A DNA stretch of 64,000 nt from Vibrio quintilis (GCF_024529975.1 NZ_AP024897.1:3534001-3598000); one strand, 5' to 3'. Counted from the stretch's first letter, positions 1 to 8,665 are shown. Made by a program: numbers and translations. The notes: generated by a model from the letters alone, not told the origin.

Positions 1-78
1 ATCTGATGTCTGTGCTTTTCTGAGTGTGATGTCCATACCAGCTCCTGCAAATCCCTTAAGTGTAGACAACTGATTTTT

Positions 79-101
79 ACCCGGCAAAAACCTTTGCCGG
101 G
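79..101. terminator. Hairpin after the protease-like gene
   Basis: An 8-bp perfect stem (ACCCGGCA/TGCCGGGT) lies about 20 bases past the stop of the minus-strand gene ending at 120. No clear T-run follows on the minus strand, so it may be a weak terminator or an mRNA 3'-end stabiliser. Confidence 0.45.
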
Positions 102-119
102 TCTTCAGGATAACAGGGT

Positions 120-1754
120 TTAGTCAAGCCCGTTTTCTAAATCTTCCGGAGTGCCGGGAAATTCAGATGGACTCATCCCCGGATCATACGTATCGTCTGA
201 TTGATAACTACCGGAAAAGTGGATAATAGCGGGCAAGACAGAATCCCCTGACTGACTCATCCGGATATACAGGCTCAGATTCACCTCAGTATCATAATCT
301 TCAGGATTCATGCCGGCTTTTTCTCTGTCGACACGAACAATTACAGAACAGGTATCATTTTCTGCCAGAACATCAGGACAACGGTTATCATAGATAGTAA
401 CACCATCGGCCAATTCAAAATCACTGATACTGAATGCTTCTCCGGTATGATTAGGAACCTGCACTTTTACCAGAGTTATCTTATTTGCGGAAACAGAAGT
501 TTTCTTCAGTAAATACATTCCCGGTTCAAACGTATCCTCTTTATCATAGTTGTTGTTGAAATGAATCGTCACCGGCAATTCAGAAGCCTCCGGATGACTC
601 GTCTGCATCTTCAGTTTCAGTTCTGTATCGTAATCTTCCGGATTCAGACCCGCTTTTTCTCTGTCTACCCGGGCAACAACGGAACATGATTTGAACTGCG
701 CCACTTCATCTGCACATTGGTTATCAAAGATAGTGACACCTTCGGGTAACTCAAAACCTGTGATAGCAAATGCTTTATCACTGTAGTTTTTCACGGGTAT
801 AGTCACCAGCGCTTTCTTATTCACTGTGACAGAAACATTCTGCTGAACATAACTCACGCCACTGGTTCTGGCTTTTATCCAGTCACTGTACTTCGCAATG
901 CTGGTATAAACACCATAAGGGTCAGCCTGAGAACACTCATTCCCCCAACTGGCAATACCAACCTGTTTGAAAGTTCCGTCATGATTGATCATCAGCGGAC
1001 TGCCGGAATCTCCGGTACATGCGCCCTTAACATCAGCGATATCACCGGCACAAACAGCGTCATCACCTACATAAATGTAATTTCCACCCAGATTCTGACA
1101 TGTACTGCGATCAACGTAAGGTAACTCAGACTGATTTAATGACTTACTGTATGTAAATCCCTGATCAGAGGCATTTTTCCACCCCATCACTGTCATCACA
1201 TCACCAGAAATCAGAGCATCAGCCAGTGTTTCCGGGGCCAGTTTCACCGGCGTTCCTGAGGCTTCATATTCCAGTTCGATGATTGCAATATCATGAAGTG
1301 ATGGTTTGGCAAAACTATCCGATAAAGGCGTAACTGCCTGATAGTTATCCGGAAGGTAAACATGGCGAATGGCCACTTTCTGGCCTTCAGATCCCACATG
1401 ATTCAAATCATTAATTCCGACAATCGCATAATCTTCTAAACCGTCACTTAATGTGGCACCACACCGGCCTGAAGTCATTAAATAGCGGCCACCAAGAAAA
1501 GTCGCACTACACGCCCGGCTTGCATCAGTATCATCATACCGTCTGTATTTGTGGTAAACCGCCGCCATAAATGGCCACTTCAGTTCGTTTTGCGCTGTAT
1601 CTGTTGTTTGCACACCTGCATCAGACACCTGCGAGACAGTATAAGGAGCCAGAGGAGTTGTATTTATCAAGGAAGTTAAATCCGTTTGAGCAACAGATAT
1701 AAGACTGACCGGTAATGTTAAACCAGCCAATGCAGCCGAAATACACTTTTTCAT
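120..1754 (-). CDS. Secreted trypsin-like (S1) protein, probable inactive protease, with two C-terminal Ig-like repeats
   Basis: 544 residues. An N-terminal signal peptide (about residues 1-23) points to export. Residues about 55-300 form an S1 chymotrypsin-like fold: the Asp motif HDIAIIEL and the Ser motif CTGDSGSPL are intact. The His motif, normally TAAHC, reads MTSGRC, and the codon is CGG, so the catalytic histidine is Arg. Two tandem repeats of about 105 residues follow (about 305-410 and 415-520). Each carries a FELxxGVTIxDNxC segment and a DREKAGxNPEDYDTE segment. The layout resembles the Vibrio Ves-type secreted proteases, but I see no GlyGly-CTERM sorting tail. Proteolysis is therefore doubtful; binding or decoy roles are possible. 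It is monocistronic, with an AT-rich upstream region. Confidence 0.85.
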   Translation of the reverse strand: MKKCISAALAGLTLPVSLISVAQTDLTSLINTTPLAPYTVSQVSDAGVQTTDTAQNELKWPFMAAVYHKYRRYDDTDASRACSATFLGGRYLMTSGRCGATLSDGLEDYAIVGINDLNHVGSEGQKVAIRHVYLPDNYQAVTPLSDSFAKPSLHDIAIIELEYEASGTPVKLAPETLADALISGDVMTVMGWKNASDQGFTYSKSLNQSELPYVDRSTCQNLGGNYIYVGDDAVCAGDIADVKGACTGDSGSPLMINHDGTFKQVGIASWGNECSQADPYGVYTSIAKYSDWIKARTSGVSYVQQNVSVTVNKKALVTIPVKNYSDKAFAITGFELPEGVTIFDNQCADEVAQFKSCSVVARVDREKAGLNPEDYDTELKLKMQTSHPEASELPVTIHFNNNYDKEDTFEPGMYLLKKTSVSANKITLVKVQVPNHTGEAFSISDFELADGVTIYDNRCPDVLAENDTCSVIVRVDREKAGMNPEDYDTEVNLSLYIRMSQSGDSVLPAIIHFSGSYQSDDTYDPGMSPSEFPGTPEDLENGLD

Positions 1755-2203
1755 ATTTATTCACCAATAAATTAAAATATTAATCATTTAAAAACCGAAG
1801 TAAATTATAAAAATACAACGATCAAACCCTTGGGATATCTCTAAAGAGTGAAAAATAAAATACAGTGTTTTAATTTGATAATCAACCAGTTTTATTACAC
1901 CGATTGATATGAAACCGCAAATAATTATAACCTAATGATTTTTATTATAAAATTTATGTAAACTTGGTTTAACCAAATGCGATACCAAATAAAATCACTT
2001 ATTATAAAAATAATCAAATAGCAATAAAATACATTAACAAAAAGTGAAATATAATGTTCATCAGTGATGAACTTTAATATTGATCAAAAATCAACCAGCC
2101 AGATAAGTTATATAAAAAGAAGAATGATTCACTACAGATAAGAATATTTATATTTTGAATAACCGGTTCAGGATCAAAGCCAGAGAAATTTCATACCCTG
2201 CGC
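1755..2203. other. AT-rich intergenic region
   Basis: About 450 bases of very AT-rich DNA between the protease-like gene and the 185-bp tandem repeats. I see no gene, RNA gene or convincing terminator; it probably carries the promoter of the minus-strand gene starting at 1754. Confidence 0.6.
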
Positions 2204-2759
2204 TTAGCTGATTTATTTTTATTCGCAAGATTGAGGCTGTCGTGGAATATTTGGTGCGCTGATTCGTCTTGCTGCTCCAGGCAGCTTTCGGTGCACGCGC
2301 CCCAGATACCCTTTCCCGGCGGAAAGCGTATCCGGAAACGCCTTTTGGCGCGCGCTGGCCGGGTCGGTTTTGTAAGCGCATCCATGCGGTTAGCTGATTT
2401 GTTTTGTCCGGAAGATTCTGGCTTCTGTGGTAAGTGTGGTGCGCCATTAATTTTTGTGGGTTCAAGCAACCTCTGTCGCACGCGCCCCAGATACCCTTTC
2501 CCGGCGGAAAGCGTATCCGGAAACGCCTTTTGGCGCGCGCTGGCCGGATCGGTTTTGTAAGCGCATCCATGCGGTTAGCTGATTTGTTTTGTCCGGAAGA
2601 TTCTGGCTTCTGTGGTAAGTGTGGTGCGCCATTAATTTTTGTGGGTTCAAGCGACCTCTGTCGCACGCGCCCCAGATACCCTTTCCCGGCGGAAAGCGTA
2701 TCCGGAAACGCCTTTTGGCGCGCGCTGGCCGGGTCGGTTTTGTAAGCGCATCCATGCGC
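2204..2759. repeat. Three tandem copies of a 185-bp repeat
   Basis: Three head-to-tail units start near 2204, 2390 and 2575, each beginning TTAGCTGATTT and ending GCGCATCCATGCG. Units 2 and 3 are nearly identical with an exact 185-base period; unit 1 is diverged in its first half. Open frames through the unit exist on both strands, but they are products of the repetition and lack start signals. Related single copies occur near 4090 and 9801 and an inverted, diverged one near 10205. The last unit runs directly into the CRISPR array through a 35-base linker. Confidence 0.9.
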
Positions 2760-2794
2760 ACAAAACCTCAAATTCATCCTGAATTTGCCTGTTA

Positions 2795-3250
2795 TAGGGT
2801 TTCCCCGTATGTACGGGGAACACTGGACCGGGCAAATTTGATTTTGGATAAAGCTCGGTTCATCCCCGTATGTACGGGGAACACGATGTCCTGTTCATTC
2901 GAAACATAGCTAATTCCGGTTCATCCCCGTATGTACGGGGAACACTTTTGTCTATTTTCAGATAATGCTGAAGATAGCGGTTCATCCCCGTATGTACGGG
3001 GAACACTTCCCATAATCTTTGCTCGTAGATCCTGTTTACGGTTCATCCCCGTATGTACGGGGAACACGAACTTTTGGATATGCTGAAAGAAGAGCTAGAC
3101 GGTTCATCCCCGTATGTACGGGGAACACGTGATACGGTTGTTGTGCTGATCCAGTATCCGCGGTTCATCCCCGTATGTACGGGGAACACCTTTCTTAATG
3201 TAACTACAACACGCCCCATCACGGTTCATCCCCGTATGTACGGGGAACAC
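2795..3250 (-). CRISPR. Type I-E CRISPR array, 8 repeats and 7 spacers
   Basis: The 29-base repeats start at 2795 (degenerate), 2856, 2917, 2978, 3039, 3100, 3161 and 3222, with an exact 61-base period and 32-base spacers. On the plus strand each begins CGGTTCATCCCC and ends GGGGAACAC, the reverse complement of the E. coli-type I-E repeat. The array is therefore transcribed leftward from a leader to the right. The leftmost repeat has mutated 5' bases, as expected at the leader-distal end. Spacers are all different. No cas gene lies in the window. Confidence 0.97.
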
Positions 3251-3345
3251 CTAATTGTAGATCATTGATTTAAATAAACAAAATCAGCACTTCAAAATCT
3301 ACCAGCTTTCCGGCACGAAAACAGCCTCATTTGAACACGGGATTG
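3251..3345 (-). promoter_or_regulatory. CRISPR leader of array 1
   Basis: An AT-rich sequence directly right of the last repeat, starting CTAATTGTAGATCA, is almost the same as the sequence right of the second array (9697 on). Shared sequence on one side of both arrays marks it as the leader, holding the pre-crRNA promoter and integration signal. Confidence 0.8.
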
Positions 3346-3361
3346 CGCGCACTATTCGACA

Positions 3362-3619
3362 ATGTCACGACCAGAACAAGATATCGCAGAAATGATATCC
3401 GGACCTTTACTGATGACCTTATTTCCAGTCATTGACTCTCTACCCGGCCAAGACTATTCTAGCCGCTCACCGGCAAAATCCGGTGACGGGTTTAGGACCC
3501 CGGATTTCAACCGTACGACATATAAAATGTCAGCTTCATGCTGATTTATTTATATGCAGTTATTTACACCTGAATTTTATGGTTTTGTCACTTTTTCAGA
3601 CAAAAGCATTTCAAATCAT
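3362..3619 (+). pseudogene. Possible remnant of a phage-satellite Ash/Icd-like gene
   Basis: Two overlapping frames carry fragments that resemble small Ash/Icd-like proteins of P4-type phage satellites: SPAKSGDGFRTPDFNRTT in one frame, and a tail ending TKAFQIMVS in another. The pieces are not in one frame, so a frameshifted remnant is my reading. The similarity is recalled, not searched, and is weak. It lies between the CRISPR leader and the folded RNA. Confidence 0.3.
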
Positions 3620-3621
3620 GG

Positions 3622-3730
3622 TGAGCTGAACGAGGCTGACTTCGGTCAGGCCGTTTCCGTACGGGCGGTTGTCCTAACCTTGTTCAGTTCACCACCCATT
3701 CTTAGGACCTCTGAGTGGTGAGTTTTTTTC
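3622..3730 (+). ncRNA. Highly structured RNA leader ending in an intrinsic terminator
   Basis: Four nested elements fit one fold. A closing stem CTGAACGAGG (3626-3635) pairs with CCTTGTTCAG (3678-3687). A UUCG-capped hairpin CTGAC/GTCAG (3636-3649) stacks on it. A CCGT/ACGG hairpin lies at 3651-3664. A terminator stem TCACCAC/GTGGTGA (3689-3721) is followed by seven Ts. In addition GTCCTAA (3671-3677) is exactly complementary to TTAGGAC (3702-3708) in the terminator loop, so a 7-bp pseudoknot could form. The element ends about 22 bases before a 65-codon gene and could be an attenuator or riboswitch-like leader, or a free small RNA. I know no matching family. Confidence 0.6.
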
Positions 3731-3752
3731 ATCTATTCGTACGGAGGCACTT

Positions 3753-3950
3753 ATGCCTGTAACAATCACTTTCGACCCTCACCTTTCACAGAAATCCCGT
3801 GAATATCTGATTCAGCTTGAAGATCATCTCGATGAGACCGGGCAAAACAATCAGAAAGCACGTGATGCGTTACTTTACCTGAACAAGCTGCTGACCATTC
3901 ATGCTTCAATCCAGGAAGTCACGACAATGAAGGTGGAAGTACCTGAATAA
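3753..3950 (+). CDS. 65-residue protein of unknown function
   Basis: A small, charged, predicted mostly helical protein (SREYLIQLEDHLDETGQ, then ARDALLYLNKLL). The start is supported by GGAGG about 8 bases before ATG. It sits right after the structured RNA and terminator at 3622-3730, and has its own intrinsic terminator at 3979-4006, so it forms a self-contained unit. I do not recognise the family. It is too short for a ToxN-type toxin. It may be part of a degraded phage-satellite module. Confidence 0.7.
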   Translation: MPVTITFDPHLSQKSREYLIQLEDHLDETGQNNQKARDALLYLNKLLTIHASIQEVTTMKVEVPE

Positions 3951-3978
3951 GACTATTGTTCGAAACTAAGCGAGCTCA

Positions 3979-4006
3979 GAGTCACTTCGATGAAGTGGCT
4001 CTTTTT
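3979..4006 (+). terminator. Intrinsic terminator of the 65-codon gene
   Basis: A 10-bp stem GAGTCACTTC/GAAGTGGCTC with a GAT loop and one G-T pair, followed by five Ts. Confidence 0.85.
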
Positions 4007-4089
4007 GATGTTCGAACTGAAGAATGAGACTTTCGTGGATTATTTGGTGCGCGGAATTGGTTTTTAAGCGCATCCATGCGATGCATTGG

Positions 4090-4310
4090 TTAGATTTTGT
4101 CAGCAAGATTCTGGCTTCTGTGGTGGGTGTGGTGCGCCATTGAGTTTTGTGGGTTCAAGCAGCTTTCGGTGCACGCGCCCCAGATACCCTTTCCCGGCGG
4201 AAAGCGTATCCGGAAACGCCTTTCGGCGCGCGCTGCCCGGGGCGGTTTTCCCGTATGTCATCAGAAACGCATTCGATTTCGACGGTTCATCCCCGGAAAC
4301 AGGGGATCTT
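4090..4310. repeat. Solitary 185-bp repeat copy fused to CRISPR repeat relics
   Basis: Bases 4090-4242 match the 185-bp tandem units at 2204-2759. They run straight into CGGTTTTCCCGTATGT (4243-4258), the first half of a CRISPR repeat. A second degenerate repeat, beginning CGGTTCATCCCC, follows at 4283-4310. Nothing here looks coding. It appears to be a decayed CRISPR end. Confidence 0.75.
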
Positions 4311-4374
4311 AGAAAGTGTGATACGAATATTGAGCCGCTCATTCTTTTCAGGTCAACACTATTCAGTCATTTTA

Positions 4375-4893
4375 TTAATCTTCTGAAGCGTACTGCTCAA
4401 TTAATTCTTTTATCTTCGGATCAACCCCCGCAATAATTGCCACTCCCTCACGAACAGAGCGGCCACCTTCCCGTTTTGCATCCGGATCAGCTCCAAAATC
4501 AAGCAACAGCTTCACCACGTCATACAAATAAGGTTTTCCCTTCAGTGCCATTTTTAGCGCATTCATACCGTCGCCGTTCCAATGCCCTATCATCCGATCT
4601 GCCCCGCTCTCTAGTAACAGACGCATACCTTCAGTATTACGTTGCCGGACAGCATAAATCAACGGCGTATTGCCATAGCTGTCAATGGCATTGACATCTA
4701 AACCCTGATCAATCAGATATTGTATAGATTCAGATGGAGTCTGTTCCGTTAAAGACATAAATACATGGTGTAAATAAGTCCACTGTTCTGATTCCGTCAC
4801 TTCGTGGATATCTGCACCTTTATCAACAAGTATCCTGACTTCACTCATATCTCCATCAAGTACTGCATCAAATAACTCATATTCGTAACTCAT
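4375..4893 (-). CDS. Ankyrin-repeat protein, probable immunity protein to the adjacent GH-E toxin
   Basis: 172 residues, with about four ankyrin repeats across residues 5-160 (for example GLDVNAIDSYGNTPLIYAVR and LLLDFGADPDAKREGG). No signal peptide, so cytoplasmic. Its start codon overlaps the stop of the upstream toxin gene by four bases (ATGA type), so the two are translationally coupled. Ankyrin proteins directly downstream of polymorphic nuclease toxins commonly serve as immunity proteins. That role is inferred from position and fold. Confidence 0.85.
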   Translation of the reverse strand: MSYEYELFDAVLDGDMSEVRILVDKGADIHEVTESEQWTYLHHVFMSLTEQTPSESIQYLIDQGLDVNAIDSYGNTPLIYAVRQRNTEGMRLLLESGADRMIGHWNGDGMNALKMALKGKPYLYDVVKLLLDFGADPDAKREGGRSVREGVAIIAGVDPKIKELIEQYASED

Positions 4894-6152
4894 TGTGCAT
4901 TCCTGCTTTTCAAAAATTTTTTCATATCTCTGATAATTTGTCTCAAATCATCTGAACCCGGCTTTTCATCTTTGTGGCTAAGATTCCGTTTTGCATCTTC
5001 AATCTGAAAATAATCCGGATGCGCATTCACAAAATCATTTAGATCAGCCTGACTCATTCCCAGCTCATCGGCAGCTTTCAATATGCGGCGGTTTTCATTG
5101 CCGGGTTTATGGCCGTAGTGCCAATCAGTAATCACAGACTGGTCGTCATCAATAAACTGCCCCTGTTCATTCTTATCTGCGGCTTCCTGAATATCTCGCT
5201 TGGTTTTCGCCCGGAGACTGGGACGATCCAATGAAGGCTTAGGGTCCGAACCAGGCCCAAACTGACCATTTGGCCGCCTGATCTGCTGATAAACCACATA
5301 TAGCGGTCTCAGCCCCGTCTCTGCCGGGAAAACCAGAATATAATCTCTTAGATCAGCCTCAGCAACCGGGGTGATATAAGTATTCTCAAATTCTTTTCCC
5401 TGTTCGGCCTGTGGATGAATCCAGATGTCATGGGTTTCAAGATCCGGGATTGGGTTCACCAGTATCGGCTTACCGCCAAAATCGCCCGTGATAGGGATCC
5501 ACTCAATGGTTATGCCATCTTCAAGGGTAACTTCAAATTTATCGCCGTTTTGCGTGACCGTGCGTTTAGGGATGGCATCACCGGCCACATGATAGCCGTA
5601 GATATGGCCCGATTCATCAACCCGCAAACGGATATTAGTTTCAACACGGTTACGCTGACGAATGTCATCCTCTGTATAAAGAGTGCCGTCGCCCATTTTA
5701 GTTGGTGCAAACGCGGCCAGTATTCCGGCCCGGCCAATGATTTTCATCGTCATACCGGGAAGCTCTGCCAGTGCCTGACCGGCGACTCTGGATAACATCA
5801 GGTCATCACTTCCCTGTGCAATGGCTGCCGCGTAAGCGCCATACTGGCCCAGAGAAGATAAAGATTCACACTGTGTTCCAATCTCACAGGTGCCAGCCGG
5901 AACCTGAGCGGATTTGGCAAAAATTTGCGGGACGGTTTCTTCTTCCGTTTGTTTATCTTCTGCCGCTTGTTGGGAGTCTGCTGTTTTCCGGGCTTTGTCT
6001 GCGGCTTCGCGGCTCAGTACCGTTGCCAGTGCCTGATCAGATTCAAGCAGGTTCTGGTTTCGGGGAAGCTTCCGGTTGTGACGCTGCGGCAGGTGATGAC
6101 CCGCCTCCACCTGAGCCACCGCCGCCACGGCGCTGACTATTTTGTCGCTCAT
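4890..6152 (-). CDS. Polymorphic toxin: S-type pyocin domain plus C-terminal GH-E nuclease
   Basis: About 420 residues from the chosen ATG (MSDKIVSA); the frame stays open to 6209. Residues about 1-90 are polar and charged. About 100-310 match the S-type pyocin domain (VETNIRLRVDESGHIYGYHV, then VNPIPDLETHDIWIHPQ, then YILVFPAETGLRPLYVVYQ). The C-terminal 100 residues have the GH-E endonuclease signature: DWHYGHKPGNENRR, then NDFVNAHPDYFQIEDAKRNLSH. It is likely delivered to competitors by T6SS or as a bacteriocin and cuts nucleic acid. Its N-terminal coding region overlaps another frame (6043-6621) that ends in a Gly/Pro-rich linker, so a frameshift splitting one longer protein is possible. 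Confidence 0.85.
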   Translation of the reverse strand: MSDKIVSAVAAVAQVEAGHHLPQRHNRKLPRNQNLLESDQALATVLSREAADKARKTADSQQAAEDKQTEEETVPQIFAKSAQVPAGTCEIGTQCESLSSLGQYGAYAAAIAQGSDDLMLSRVAGQALAELPGMTMKIIGRAGILAAFAPTKMGDGTLYTEDDIRQRNRVETNIRLRVDESGHIYGYHVAGDAIPKRTVTQNGDKFEVTLEDGITIEWIPITGDFGGKPILVNPIPDLETHDIWIHPQAEQGKEFENTYITPVAEADLRDYILVFPAETGLRPLYVVYQQIRRPNGQFGPGSDPKPSLDRPSLRAKTKRDIQEAADKNEQGQFIDDDQSVITDWHYGHKPGNENRRILKAADELGMSQADLNDFVNAHPDYFQIEDAKRNLSHKDEKPGSDDLRQIIRDMKKFLKSRNAQ

Positions 6153-6621
6153 CGAAATAACTTTCTGCCACATGTCTGAGTAACAGATTTTTCCGGGCGT
6201 GTGGAGCATGTCGCCAGCGTGTCATTTCTGCCCGGTGGCTGAGTTGCATTTGTTCACTTTGAGCGTAACGGTACACTGAAGCTGTATTCAGACTGCTGCT
6301 GCCATGATGATGCTGCATCATCAGAGTAATCGTTTCAGGGCCAAAGCGGGTGACTAAATCTGCCTGTTGTCTCAGTTCCCATTCAAAGCGGGATAAAGCG
6401 TTGATGATTGCTTCTGCGCTGGCGTGCCCCTGCTGATATTGACGATAGATTTTTCCGGAAATTTCAGAGATTTCTCTGGAAAACTGTATAGCGGCAGTCC
6501 CTGAAAACAGACAGCCGGAAGAAAAACACCGGGAAGCCATGATTGATACTGAAGTAGAAAAGCGCCGCATCGCGTTATCTACTTCCCAGCTTTGATAAAG
6601 AGCGGGACGTTTTTTGTTCAT
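6043..6621 (-). CDS. Hypothetical protein upstream of and overlapping the GH-E toxin
   Basis: 192 residues of unknown family, mostly helical, with a conserved-looking core (QFSREISEISGKIYRQYQQG; FEWELRQQADLVTRFGPETI). The tail turns into GGGGSGGGGSSPAAA and a Pro-rich stretch while overlapping the start of the toxin gene by about 110 bases in another frame. Such a linker is typical between effector domains, so this may be the true N-terminus of the toxin, separated by a one-base frameshift. No strong ribosome-binding site is seen at its ATG. Confidence 0.5.
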   Translation of the reverse strand: MNKKRPALYQSWEVDNAMRRFSTSVSIMASRCFSSGCLFSGTAAIQFSREISEISGKIYRQYQQGHASAEAIINALSRFEWELRQQADLVTRFGPETITLMMQHHHGSSSLNTASVYRYAQSEQMQLSHRAEMTRWRHAPHARKNLLLRHVAESYFDERQNSQRRGGGGSGGGGSSPAAASQPEASPKPEPA

Positions 6622-6698
6622 GATGACGTTGTTTTTATAATAAAATTAAAGGGCTTAACCAGTCAGTTTTCATATTTATAAAAAAATATAATAATTGT

Positions 6699-6884
6699 TT
6701 ATAAATTGACTACATCAATGTATTCAATAGTCGCCATGTATAAAGCCATAATAGCCCGGTGTTTTGCATCTTCTGCCTGCTCAATACTAATTTCATCATC
6801 AATGGATGTATTAAGTGAAGTAACAACACCACACCACATGATGATTTCATCAATATAATCATTGCTCGTTTTAATATTTGCCAT
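6699..6884 (-). CDS. Small acidic hypothetical protein, 61 residues
   Basis: An AT-rich short gene encoding an acidic, helical protein (IEQAEDAKHRAIMALYMATI). AGG lies about 8 bases before the ATG. It is followed at some distance by the toxin pair on the same strand. No family recognised; it could be an accessory of the toxin locus. Confidence 0.45.
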   Translation of the reverse strand: MANIKTSNDYIDEIIMWCGVVTSLNTSIDDEISIEQAEDAKHRAIMALYMATIEYIDVVNL

Positions 6885-7076
6885 TATTTAACCTGAACTT
6901 GTTATTATATAAATGTCAATAAAAAACCTCTTGAATCATTTATATCATTACTTTATCGTTTCTATTCACACTGTTCGATTTTGCTGTCAAATATATTACG
7001 ATAGATAATTATCTATAGAAAACCCTCAAAAGTAGGTAACTTTTAAAATATACTTCAATCATAAGTGATATTAATT

Positions 7077-7805
7077 ATGACAAATAAATCAATAAATTCA
7101 GTTTCGATAAAGAAAGACAATGAAATTCAAAGAGATTGCTTTTTTTTAAAACAACTGGGTATCGATTACATTTCTTTGTATCTTGAAACACCACTGAACC
7201 TGTCCGTTATATCTAACTTGCCTTGTGAAATGAAAATGGCTTACAGAGATAAAGAGCTTTTTCACGAAGATCCTATGATTCGTAATAAAAAGCATGGATT
7301 ATTCATGATGAAAAGAGATATAAAAGAAGAAAGTTTCTCTAATAAAATTAAATCGATATTTTCTATTCATAACATTTATGCCAGATCCAGCTCCATTGGA
7401 GCGACTAAAATTTCCTATGTATTAGGATGTCGAACCTCTGATTACCCACAATATTGCAACCTTTCTGATCGTAGTATCATTAATTTTTCAAAATTTTTAG
7501 TTAAAAAATACAGACATGACATTTCTCAGGACTTATGTGAGATAAAAATGTCACCAATAAATTTAGTTGGTGATCATTTTATTAATCGTTTATTTTCTGA
7601 TGAACAAATAGAAAAACCCAATTATGGTGAACTGGCTTGCTTATCTCTTGCGAAAGAAGGACTGGATATGATTGAAATATCAATTTTGACAGAATATAAG
7701 ATAAATACAGTCAAAAGTAATTTAAAAAATGCCAGAATTAAACTTCATGCAAGAAAAACAATCGATGCAGTCATGACCGCTTTGAGTATGGGATGGATAT
7801 CATGA
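7077..7805 (+). CDS. LuxR-family transcriptional regulator with divergent autoinducer-binding domain
   Basis: 242 residues from the ATG at 7077 (a GTG at 7065 is in frame; AAGTG precedes the ATG). The N-terminal 160 residues resemble a LuxR autoinducer-binding domain, with HEDPMIRNKKHG in place of the usual yxxxDPV segment. The C-terminal 60 residues form the LuxR helix-turn-helix (LAKEGLDMIEISILTEYKIN, then TVKSNLKNARIKL). No luxI is nearby. The gene overlaps the downstream EamA transporter gene by 13 bases. The AT-rich composition contrasts with the nif region and suggests transfer. Confidence 0.8.
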   Translation: MTNKSINSVSIKKDNEIQRDCFFLKQLGIDYISLYLETPLNLSVISNLPCEMKMAYRDKELFHEDPMIRNKKHGLFMMKRDIKEESFSNKIKSIFSIHNIYARSSSIGATKISYVLGCRTSDYPQYCNLSDRSIINFSKFLVKKYRHDISQDLCEIKMSPINLVGDHFINRLFSDEQIEKPNYGELACLSLAKEGLDMIEISILTEYKINTVKSNLKNARIKLHARKTIDAVMTALSMGWIS

Positions 7806-8665
7806 TCTTATTAATTATGACTACTTTTATTTGGGCTTTTTCATTTTCTCTCATTGGAGATAAGTTAACTCATGTAGACCCTTATCTATCCGTTGTTATA
7901 AGAACAGGTTTATCTCTCGTATTTTTCTCTCCATTTATTATGAAAAATTTTTCCATTAAAAATTTAAAATATATATTTATTGGAGCTATCCAGTTAGGAG
8001 TAATGTACTGTTTCTACTTTAATTCATTCAGATTTATCAGTGTAAATAACATTCTGTTATTTACTATATTTACTCCAATTTACATTGTTGCCATTAATCA
8101 AATAGTCTATGAGAAATTTTCTATCACGAGCACATTGTTAGTTATTCTGTCAGTTTTTGGTGCTTATATTATTAGAAAAACAAATATTGATGATGCTACT
8201 CTTACAGGTTTTTTTCTTGTTCAAGGAGCTAATTTTTGTTTTGGACTAGGACAAGTATTATATAAGAAGAATATTCCTGAAGGGACTAAGCAAGCTACTG
8301 TATTTCCATATTTTTATCTGGGAGCATTCCTGATCTCCTTGTTAGCTTTCCTTGTGCTTGGTGATAAAAATAAGATACCAACAACCACCAGTGAATTTAT
8401 CACATTATTCTACTTAGGTATTATTGCATCTGGTCTTGGTTACTACCTGTGGAACAGAGGTTCAACCCAAGTATCAGTAACCCAACTGGCGATCATGAAC
8501 AATTTACTGATCCCTGCCGGAATTATTGTTAATATTCTTTTGTGGCACGGAAACTTTGATATAACTAAGCTCATTATTGGGTCACTGTTTATCATTCTGA
8601 CATCAATGGCAGATATCTGGAATAACAGAAAAATCGAAATCAGAAGTAGTGGAGATCTCACTTAA
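7793..8665 (+). CDS. EamA/DMT-family membrane transporter
   Basis: 290 residues with about ten hydrophobic segments in two homologous halves, typical of drug/metabolite transporters that export amino acids or small metabolites. Features include an ALRxxSL-like segment (VVIRTGLSLVFFSPF) and, in the second half, SGLGYYLWNRGSTQVSVTQL. It is co-transcribed and overlapping with the LuxR-family gene, so its expression is probably set by that regulator. Its 3' end overlaps the converging gene 8603-9073 by about 60 bases. The substrate cannot be told. Confidence 0.85.
   Translation: MDIMILLIMTTFIWAFSFSLIGDKLTHVDPYLSVVIRTGLSLVFFSPFIMKNFSIKNLKYIFIGAIQLGVMYCFYFNSFRFISVNNILLFTIFTPIYIVAINQIVYEKFSITSTLLVILSVFGAYIIRKTNIDDATLTGFFLVQGANFCFGLGQVLYKKNIPEGTKQATVFPYFYLGAFLISLLAFLVLGDKNKIPTTTSEFITLFYLGIIASGLGYYLWNRGSTQVSVTQLAIMNNLLIPAGIIVNILLWHGNFDITKLIIGSLFIILTSMADIWNNRKIEIRSSGDLT

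Noticed and set aside
2148..2909. Several open frames of 96-209 codons on both strands through the 185-bp repeats
   Set aside because: They recur once per repeat unit, lack ribosome-binding sites, and are arginine/proline-rich artefacts of GC-rich repeated DNA.
3053..3268. 71-codon frame through CRISPR array 1
   Set aside because: It is the CRISPR repeat translated (PRMYGEH repeats), not a gene.
3622..3730. Integron attC site
   Set aside because: GTCCTAAC resembles a core site, but there is no matching GTTRRRY partner and the T-tailed terminator does not fit.
3622..3950. ToxIN-like type III toxin-antitoxin
   Set aside because: No tandem antitoxin repeats, and the 65-residue protein is far too short for ToxN.
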